Positions 4,676-9,581 of a stretch of DNA of 10,964 bases are shown here, one piece after another; the first letter of the stretch is position 1, and every line of letters begins with the position of its first letter. The position numbers were made by a program, and so were the translations under genes. Source of the DNA: Micromonosporaceae bacterium (GTDB taxonomy: Bacteria; Actinomycetota; Actinomycetes; Mycobacteriales; Micromonosporaceae); NCBI GenBank assembly GCA_017354595.1, contig JAFMQQ010000051.1, positions 1-10,964 of the forward strand, written 5' to 3'. Under the pieces are notes generated by a model. The model did not search any database. It saw only the letters and a list, made by a program, of their open reading frames with translations, and was not told where the DNA came from.

Positions 4676-6037
4676 TCAGAGTTGAGCCTCGGCCAGGATG
4701 CGGTACATCCGGGCCAGCGGCAGCACCGGATTGCCCGCCGCATCGTCGGCGATCTCCGGGCCGCGGTCGGTGAGCAGCCGGTCCAGCAGGGCCGGGTCGG
4801 CATTCGGGTGGCGGGCCACCGCGCGGCGCAGCCACGGTTCGGGTGCGGCGGCCAGCCGTCGCAGCGCATCCAGCGGTAGCGCGCGGTCCTGTAACGCCGC
4901 GTACCGCGCGTGCGGGTTGGGATCCTCGGCGAGGGTACGCAGCCGGTGCCGGGGGAAGTGCGGATGCTCGACCAGCAGTGGCCGTACGTTGTAATCGTCG
5001 CCGTTCTCGCGGACCAGTCGCTCCAGCACCTCGGGCGCAGTCTCCGGCCGCCGGGCCGCGATGCGCCGCACCGCGACACTGGAATCGTTGTCCAGCCTCT
5101 GCCACGCCTCGGGTGGCAGGTCCGGACAGCTCGCCAGCACCTTGCGGAACGCGACCTGCGGGCAGTCCAGGTAGCCCAGCCGAACGGTGAGCGGTTCGCC
5201 ACGCAGCCAGCCGGGTTCGGGAAAGTTCCAACTCAGCGCGACCCAGGCCTCGGTACTGCCGGCGTCCCGCTGCGCCACCACATCCGCATACAACCGGTCC
5301 CGGGTGGCGGCATCCAGGTGGCGGCTGTGGGCGACTCCCACCCGTACCACCGGATCCTCGATCTCCACGAGCAGATCGACGATCTCCGCCGTGAGGTGTG
5401 GATTGGCCGCGACCGCCCGGCGCAGGTCACGATCCTCGATCGCGACCAGGTGCGCCGCTTGGTCGAGGGTCATCGGCAGGTACCTCGCCACGTTGGTCCG
5501 GGTGGCCGGGTCGGCCAGGCAGCGGTCCCGCCACTGCGGCGGTACCCCGGGAGTGGGGCTCTCGGTGGCGGCGGCCCGGACCGAGGGCTCGCGGTCGGCG
5601 AGCAGCTCCACCTGCACCTCGGGCGGGCGCCCGGACCAGCTGCTCGCTACCACGGCGCGCAGGTTGGCGTCCTCCGCCGTGACCAGCCGTTCCCGGGGCT
5701 CGCCGTACGCCTCCTCCAGAACGTTGACCGGCATGGATATCCGCAGGGCCACCATTTCCCGGACGGAGTCGGCGAACGCGGTGCGGATCTCCGGGTCGGG
5801 ATGCTCGGCGATGCGCCGGTGCATCGCCGCCGAGATGCGGTCGCCATGCAGGCCCTCCGCCGCGTCCCGGCCGCCGTGCGCCAGCAACGCCTCGACCACG
5901 ACATCGGCGAGATTGCCTTGTCGTAGCGCGATTCCGTGGCGGCCGGCCGGATGCGCGGCCAGGCGCACCAGGATGTCGTCCGGGGCAGCGGGATTGGTCC
6001 CCAGGCCGGACAGCCGCGGATACCGCAGGTGTGTCAT
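4676..6037 (-). CDS. LRV/HEAT-like helical-repeat protein of unknown function
   Basis: The product is a 453-residue cytoplasmic protein with no signal peptide or membrane segment. It consists of about nine degenerate 20-30-residue helical repeats of the leucine-rich-repeat-variant type. Examples are LAAHPAGRHGIAL (26-38), IAEHPDPEIRTAFADS (76-91), LLADREPSVRAAATESP (145-161), EDRDLRRAVAANPHL (201-215), IEDPVVRVGVAHSRHL (226-241), VAVRRIAARRP (321-331), LAEDPNPHARYAAL (369-382), LAAAPEPWLRRAVARHPNA (395-413) and a degraded last unit (421-440). Such arrays form curved solenoids for protein binding. The cysteine cluster of the iron-sulphur Azotobacter LRV protein is absent. The start is ATG 6037, with TAGTGT six bases upstream and no Shine-Dalgarno. 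It diverges from ahcY. Partner and role cannot be deduced. Confidence 0.75.
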   Translation of the reverse strand: MTHLRYPRLSGLGTNPAAPDDILVRLAAHPAGRHGIALRQGNLADVVVEALLAHGGRDAAEGLHGDRISAAMHRRIAEHPDPEIRTAFADSVREMVALRISMPVNVLEEAYGEPRERLVTAEDANLRAVVASSWSGRPPEVQVELLADREPSVRAAATESPTPGVPPQWRDRCLADPATRTNVARYLPMTLDQAAHLVAIEDRDLRRAVAANPHLTAEIVDLLVEIEDPVVRVGVAHSRHLDAATRDRLYADVVAQRDAGSTEAWVALSWNFPEPGWLRGEPLTVRLGYLDCPQVAFRKVLASCPDLPPEAWQRLDNDSSVAVRRIAARRPETAPEVLERLVRENGDDYNVRPLLVEHPHFPRHRLRTLAEDPNPHARYAALQDRALPLDALRRLAAAPEPWLRRAVARHPNADPALLDRLLTDRGPEIADDAAGNPVLPLARMYRILAEAQL

Positions 6038-6043
6038 GCCGAC

Positions 6044-6049
6044 ACACTA
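6044..6049 (-). promoter_or_regulatory. Predicted -10 box of the repeat-protein gene
   Basis: On the minus strand this reads TAGTGT, six bases before ATG 6037, consistent with a leaderless transcript. It is back to back with the predicted ahcY promoter. Confidence 0.4.
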
Positions 6050-6063
6050 CGGTCCACGTCACA

Positions 6064-6092
6064 TATCTTCTGGCCGAGCCGCCGGGTAGGAT
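6064..6092 (+). promoter_or_regulatory. Predicted ahcY promoter
   Basis: TAGGAT (6087-6092) matches the actinobacterial housekeeping -10 consensus. Seventeen bases upstream is TATCTT (6064-6069), a poor -35. Transcription from about 6099 would give a leader of roughly 200 nt that includes the whole riboswitch. The -10 is convincing, the -35 is not. Confidence 0.5.
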
Positions 6093-6099
6093 CGCGCTT

Positions 6100-6130
6100 G
6101 CGCCGGCCGTCTTTCACCGGGTGCCGGCGC
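6100..6130 (+). repeat. GC-rich hairpin at the 5' end of the ahcY leader
   Basis: GCGCCGGC (6100-6107) and GCCGGCGC (6123-6130) form a perfect 8-bp inverted repeat with a 15-base loop. It falls directly after the predicted transcription start and before the aptamer. It is not part of the known SAH aptamer; it may stabilise the mRNA 5' end or insulate the aptamer from misfolding. Confidence 0.5.
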
Positions 6131-6138
6131 GGCCCGGG

Positions 6139-6206
6139 TCCGAGAGGCGCTGCGACGGATCACATCCGCCACGCTCGGCCTGGGACCACCCGGTAAGGGC
6201 GCCTCT
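6139..6206 (+). ncRNA. SAH (S-adenosylhomocysteine) riboswitch aptamer
   Basis: This leader matches the SAH riboswitch consensus upstream of its classic target gene. P1 is CCGAG (6140-6144) with CTCGG (6174-6178). The conserved core GAGGCGCTGCGACGG (6144-6158) follows the P1 5' strand. P2 is CGGAT (6156-6160) with ATCCG (6164-6168) around a CAC loop. An accessory hairpin CTGGG/CCCGG (6180-6184 with 6189-6193) includes one G-U pair. The pseudoknot pairs AGGCGC (6145-6150) with GCGCCT (6199-6204), preceded by AAGG as in the consensus AACGGCGC. SAH binding is known to stabilise this pseudoknot and turn the gene on. I recognised it by motif and pairing, without a covariance-model search, but the match of sequence, fold and neighbouring gene makes it strong. 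Confidence 0.9.
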
Positions 6207-6240
6207 CGCGAGAGGGGGCGTCCTTTCTTTCTTTTCTTTC
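6197..6240 (+). terminator. Riboswitch-controlled intrinsic terminator (expression platform)
   Basis: The 5' arm GGGCGCCTCT (6197-6206), loop CGCG and 3' arm AGAGG-ggg-CGTCC (6211-6223) form a ten-pair stem with a three-G bulge and one G-U pair. A pyrimidine tract TTTCTTTCTTTTCTTTC (6224-6240) follows, an unusually T-rich run for this genome. The 5' arm contains all six bases of the aptamer pseudoknot strand, so the terminator and the ligand-bound aptamer cannot form together. This predicts termination without SAH and read-through into ahcY with SAH. Confidence 0.75.
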
Positions 6241-6299
6241 CACACCACAGCTTCGTGTCCAGACCCATGTCCAAGAAAGAACTTGGGGGTAACAGAACC

Positions 6300-7775
6300 A
6301 TGAGCGACAAGCTTCAGCGTGTGGGTGGTCTTGAGTTCGCGGTCGCGGACCTCTCGCTCGCCGGGTACGGCCGCCATCAGATCCGGTTGGCGGAGCACGA
6401 GATGCCCGGTCTGATGGCGCTGCGCCGGGAGTTCGCCGCGGCCCAGCCGCTGCGCGGTGCCCGGATCGCGGGATCGCTGCACATGACGGTGCAGACCGCT
6501 GTACTGATCGAGACTCTCGTCGCGCTCGGTGCGAGCGTGCGCTGGGTCTCCTGCAACATCTTCTCCACTCAGGACGAGGCGGCCGCGGCGGTCGTCGTCG
6601 GTCCGCAGGGCTCGGTGGAGCGGCCGGCCGGTGTCCCGGTCTTCGCCTGGAAGGGCGAGAGCCTGGCCGAGTACTGGTGGTGCACCGACAACCTGTTCAA
6701 CTTCGGCGAGGGACCGGGCGGGGAGCCGCTCGGGCCGAGCCTGATCGTCGACGACGGTGGCGACGCCACGCTACTGGTACACAAGGGCGTGGAGTTCGAG
6801 ACCGCCGGTGCGGTACCGGTGCCGGCCGAGGATGACCACGCCGAGTACCGGCTGATCCTGTCCACGCTCGCCAGCAGCATCGCCAGGGACGGCCAGCGGT
6901 TCACCCGGATCGCGGCCGGCATGCGCGGGGTGAGCGAGGAGACCACCACCGGGGTGACCCGGCTCTACCACCTGGCCCGGGACGGGCGGCTGCTCTTCCC
7001 GGCGATCAACGTGAACGACTCGGTGACCAAGTCCAAGTTCGACAACAAGTACGGCATCCGTCACTCCCTTGTGGACGGTCTGAACCGGGCCACCGACGTG
7101 ATGCTCGGCGGCAAGCTCGCCGTCGTCTGCGGGTACGGGGATGTCGGCAAGGGTGCGGTGGAGTCGTTGCGTGGTCAGGGCGCGCGGGTGGTGGTCACCG
7201 AGGTCGACCCGATCTGCGCGCTGCAGGCGGCGATGGAGGGCCTGCAAGTGGTCCGGCTGGACGAGGTGGTCGCCGCGGCGGACATCTTCATCACCACCAC
7301 CGGCGGTACCGACATCATCCTCGTCGACGACATGGCGAAGATGAAGCACAACGCGATCGTCGGCAACGTGGGCCACTTCGACAACGAGGTGGACATGGCC
7401 GGCCTGGCGCGGTACCCGGGCATCGAGCGGACCGAGGTGAAGCCGCAGGTGCACGAGTGGCGCTTCCCGGACGGGCACTCGGTGATCGTGCTGTCCGAGG
7501 GCCGGCTGCTGAACCTGGGCAACGCCACCGGCCACCCCAGCTTCGTGATGTCCAGCTCCTTCGCCAACCAGGTGCTGGCCCAGATCGAGCTGTACACGAA
7601 GCCGGGCGAGTACGACAGGCAGGTGTACAAGCTGCCAAAGCACCTGGACGAGAAGGTCGCCCGGCTGCATCTGGACGCGCTCGGCGTACACCTGACCGCG
7701 CTGACCAAGAAGCAGGCCGAGTACCTGGGCGTGGCCGTGGACGGCCCGTACAAGCCGGAGCACTACCGGTACTAG
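6300..7775 (+). CDS. ahcY: Adenosylhomocysteinase (S-adenosyl-L-homocysteine hydrolase)
   Basis: The 491-residue cytoplasmic enzyme splits S-adenosylhomocysteine into adenosine and homocysteine with tightly bound NAD+, relieving product inhibition of methyltransferases and feeding the methionine cycle. Family motifs are complete: GSLHMTVQTAVLIETL (58-73), SCNIFSTQD (84-92), WKGESLAEYWWCT (117-129), EETTTGVTRL (213-222), INVNDSVTKSKFDNKYG (236-252) with catalytic Lys/Asp residues, the NAD-binding CGYGDVGKG (277-285), GNVGHFDNE (355-363), NLGNATGHPSFVMS (405-418) and the C-terminal KPEHYRY tail that reaches into the neighbouring subunit. The insert around 137-168 is typical of the longer form found in actinobacteria and plants. 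ATG 6300 is chosen because homologues start MSDKL and a G-rich GGGGG (6285-6289) lies ten bases upstream; ATG 6267 is in frame but lacks a ribosome-binding site. The gene is controlled by the SAH riboswitch leader. Confidence 0.97.
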   Translation: MSDKLQRVGGLEFAVADLSLAGYGRHQIRLAEHEMPGLMALRREFAAAQPLRGARIAGSLHMTVQTAVLIETLVALGASVRWVSCNIFSTQDEAAAAVVVGPQGSVERPAGVPVFAWKGESLAEYWWCTDNLFNFGEGPGGEPLGPSLIVDDGGDATLLVHKGVEFETAGAVPVPAEDDHAEYRLILSTLASSIARDGQRFTRIAAGMRGVSEETTTGVTRLYHLARDGRLLFPAINVNDSVTKSKFDNKYGIRHSLVDGLNRATDVMLGGKLAVVCGYGDVGKGAVESLRGQGARVVVTEVDPICALQAAMEGLQVVRLDEVVAAADIFITTTGGTDIILVDDMAKMKHNAIVGNVGHFDNEVDMAGLARYPGIERTEVKPQVHEWRFPDGHSVIVLSEGRLLNLGNATGHPSFVMSSSFANQVLAQIELYTKPGEYDRQVYKLPKHLDEKVARLHLDALGVHLTALTKKQAEYLGVAVDGPYKPEHYRY

Positions 7776-7783
7776 GTTGTCTA

Positions 7784-7794
7784 TCCACAGTGGA
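7784..7794. repeat. Copy 3 of the TCCAC-W-GTGGA palindrome (8 bases after ahcY)
   Basis: TCCACAGTGGA lies just downstream of the ahcY stop. With its left flank (TATCCACAGTGGA, 7782-7794) it is identical over 13 bases to the minus-strand site downstream of the HxlR gene, in the same orientation relative to the preceding gene. It also resembles a DnaA box (CTATCCACA, one mismatch). Confidence 0.45.
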
Positions 7795-7795
7795 G

Positions 7796-7834
7796 TATCC
7801 GGGCCGGCGGGTGGGTACACCGCCGGCCCGGATA
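7796..7834 (+). terminator. Long perfect hairpin between ahcY and the MFS gene, probable terminator
   Basis: TATCCGGGCCGGCGG (7796-7810) and CCGCCGGCCCGGATA (7820-7834) pair perfectly over 15 bp around a nine-base loop. It lies 20 bases after the ahcY stop, as expected for a terminator, but lacks a T-run. Its right arm ends inside the predicted -10 box (TAGGAT, 7833-7838) of the MFS gene, so it may also act as an operator or affect the next promoter. Confidence 0.65.
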
Positions 7835-7838
7835 GGAT
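7833..7838 (+). promoter_or_regulatory. Predicted -10 box of the MFS transporter gene
   Basis: TAGGAT is followed by seven bases and ATG 7846, suggesting a leaderless or nearly leaderless mRNA. The GAGG at 7840-7843 is only two bases from the ATG. No consensus -35 is visible; that region is occupied by the hairpin. Confidence 0.45.
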
Positions 7839-7845
7839 CGAGGCG

Positions 7846-9303
7846 ATGAACAGTACGGAGTCGACGGCCGGGTCGGTGGTTACCGTTCCCAGGTCCGCGG
7901 TTGGCCTGCGGTCCGAGCGTGGGCCGGTGCTGCTCTCGCTGATGCTCGCCACCGGACTGGTGGCGATCGACTCCACGGTCATCGCGACCGCGGTACCGTC
8001 GGTCGTCGCGGACCTGGGCGGGTTCAACCAGTTCCCCTGGCTGTTCTCGGTGTACCTGCTGGCTCAGGCGGTATCGGTACCGATCTACGGCAAGCTGGCC
8101 GACCTGTTCGGCCGCCGGCCGGTGATGGTCTTCGGCATCGGCCTGTTCCTGCTCGGCTCGGTCCTCTGCGGCGCCGCCTGGTCGATGCCGGCGCTGATCG
8201 CCTTCCGTGGCTTGCAGGGTCTCGGTGGCGGCGCCATCATGCCGATGAGCCTGACCATCGCGGGGGACATCTACACCGTCGCCGAGCGCGGTGTGGTGCA
8301 GGGCTACATCGCCAGTGTCTGGGGCGTCTCCTCGGTGGTCGGACCCACGCTGGGCGGGGCGCTGTCCGAATACCTGACCTGGCGCTGGATCTTCTTCATC
8401 AACGTGCCGCTCTGCCTGGTCGCGGGGTGGGCGCTGCTGCGCAGCTTCCACGAACGGATCGAAAAACGCAGCCACCGGCTGGACTACGCCGGTGCCGGAC
8501 TGCTCGCGACCGGGTGCACGCTGCTCATCCTCGCGTTGCTGGAGGGTGGCCAGGCGTGGTCCTGGACCTCGCCGGCCGGCATCGGCGTACCCGTCGTGGG
8601 TGCGGCACTGGTCTGCGCCTTCGTGCTGGTGGAACGCCGGGCGGCGGAGCCGGTGCTGCCGCTGTGGGTGTTCCGTCGCCGGACCCTGCTGACCAGCACG
8701 CTGGTCGCGCTCACCGTCGGCGTGGTGCTGATCGGGCTGACCTCGTACGTGCCGACCTATGTGCAGACGGTGCTCGGCACCGGGCCGCTGATCGCCGGGT
8801 TCACCCTGGCCACCCTGACGCTGGGCTGGCCGTTGACCGGGTCGCAGTCGAGCAGGGTGTACCTGCGGGCGGGTTTCCGGACCACCGCCCTGATCGGCGC
8901 CGCGGTCACCATCATCGGCGCGGTCCTGACCGCGTTGCTGGCCGGGCACACCGTGGGCCGGCCGGCGGACGGCGTAGTCGAGATCGCCGGGGCCTGCTTC
9001 CTGGTCGGCGCGGGTCTCGGCTTCGTGGCGGCCCCGACCCTGATCGCCGCGCAGTCCACGGTGGGCTGGTCGGAGCGGGGCGTGGTGACTGGCACCAACA
9101 TGTTCGGCCGGTCGATCGGCAGCGCGGTCGGGGTGGCGGTCTTCGGCGCGGTCGCCAACGCGACGCTCGGCCACCGCACCACCCACTCGCCGACCGAGCT
9201 GACCGGGGCGACCAGGCACGTGTTCGTCGGCGTGGCGGTCTTCGCCGCGCTGATGGCGGTGGCGGTATTCGCCATGCCGGCGGTGACGCGGCCGGCGGAC
9301 TGA
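7846..9303 (+). CDS. MFS transporter, DHA2 (EmrB/QacA) drug:H+ antiporter family
   Basis: This 485-residue integral membrane exporter has hydrophobic segments consistent with 14 transmembrane helices, the DHA2 layout. The first helix holds LATGLVAIDSTVIATAVPSV (34-53) with the membrane-embedded Asp42 of motif D1. Motif A is GKLADLFGRRP (82-92) between helices 2 and 3, and RGLQGLGGGAIMP (121-133) follows. Antiporter motif C is in GVSSVVGPTLGGAL (160-173), then the family hallmark WRWIFFINVP (179-188). Its probable function is proton-driven efflux of a drug or metabolite; the substrate cannot be read from sequence. ATG 7846 is preferred over GTG 7777, whose extra 23 residues would be translated through the 15-bp hairpin. 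No TetR or MarR regulator gene is adjacent within the window. ahcY upstream is codirectional but separated by the hairpin. Confidence 0.92.
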   Translation: MNSTESTAGSVVTVPRSAVGLRSERGPVLLSLMLATGLVAIDSTVIATAVPSVVADLGGFNQFPWLFSVYLLAQAVSVPIYGKLADLFGRRPVMVFGIGLFLLGSVLCGAAWSMPALIAFRGLQGLGGGAIMPMSLTIAGDIYTVAERGVVQGYIASVWGVSSVVGPTLGGALSEYLTWRWIFFINVPLCLVAGWALLRSFHERIEKRSHRLDYAGAGLLATGCTLLILALLEGGQAWSWTSPAGIGVPVVGAALVCAFVLVERRAAEPVLPLWVFRRRTLLTSTLVALTVGVVLIGLTSYVPTYVQTVLGTGPLIAGFTLATLTLGWPLTGSQSSRVYLRAGFRTTALIGAAVTIIGAVLTALLAGHTVGRPADGVVEIAGACFLVGAGLGFVAAPTLIAAQSTVGWSERGVVTGTNMFGRSIGSAVGVAVFGAVANATLGHRTTHSPTELTGATRHVFVGVAVFAALMAVAVFAMPAVTRPAD

Positions 9304-9577
9304 GTATCGAGTGGCCGACGGGTGGCGAGCATGTGAGTATCATGCCGAGGACACCAGGTGCAGATCTGCCGTGCGCGCTACCGGGCAAGCGCTCTTCGCC
9401 GGCTGTCGATGCCTGTGCCAAGTTGCGCGTGTAGCGCGCCAGCGGCCTGTGGGGGTACACGGGAGGGATGACCAGTTTGCCGGCCACACTGCGTGCAAGC
9501 GGAGATCGTCGGGTGTTGGATTACCTCGCGTACCGAGTGCTTCACTCTGTGTCGGCACTAGCTGAGGTTGTGCAGGC
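9304..9577. other. Intergenic region of about 270 bp without a convincing gene
   Basis: Frames here have weak codon bias and no recognisable product. Small structures are an 8-bp direct repeat TGAGTATC (9301-9308 and 9334-9341), an inverted repeat GCATG/CATGC (9329-9333 with 9341-9345) and a short stem GCGCG/CGCGC (9425-9429 with 9435-9439). None has a T-run, so none is a clear terminator for the MFS gene. The promoter of the mannosyltransferase gene should lie here but I could not place it. The region holds one candidate small ORF, listed separately. Confidence 0.5.
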
Positions 9578-9581
9578 GTGA
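9468..9581 (+). CDS. Candidate 37-residue ORF overlapping the mannosyltransferase start (doubtful)
   Basis: ATG 9468 opens a frame for MTSLPATLRASGDRRVLDYL and 17 more residues, ending in TGA at 9579-9581. The stop overlaps the GTG start of the next gene (GTGA), the geometry of translational coupling. Against it, G/C at third positions is about 62%, low for this genome, and the GGGAGG upstream is only one base from the ATG. The peptide is neither a signal peptide nor a membrane segment. It may be a leader peptide or chance. Confidence 0.2.
   Translation: MTSLPATLRASGDRRVLDYLAYRVLHSVSALAEVVQA

Noticed and set aside
3727..5202. A 491-codon minus-strand frame spanning the toxin-antitoxin genes and part of the repeat protein
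   Set aside because: It is antisense to VapBC and out of phase with the repeat protein; its sequence shows no domain.
6267..6299. Upstream in-frame ATG (6267) as the ahcY start
   Set aside because: It has no Shine-Dalgarno and adds residues not found in adenosylhomocysteinases, which begin near MSDKL; 6300 fits better.
6771..8027. A 418-codon minus-strand open frame opposite ahcY
   Set aside because: ahcY motifs are complete on the plus strand; the antisense frame has no recognisable content.
7315..9219. A 634-codon minus-strand open frame opposite the MFS gene and the end of ahcY
   Set aside because: It is rich in Arg, Gly, Asp, Gln and His with no domain pattern, typical of the antisense frame of high-GC genes. 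The plus-strand MFS protein explains the same DNA fully.
9311..9565. An 84-codon plus-strand frame in the same gap
   Set aside because: It is Cys- and Arg-rich with poor codon bias, has no ribosome-binding site and matches no family I know.
9304..9577. A tRNA, small RNA or CRISPR repeat in the gap before the mannosyltransferase
   Set aside because: No cloverleaf, no regularly spaced repeats and only short stems without T-runs were found.
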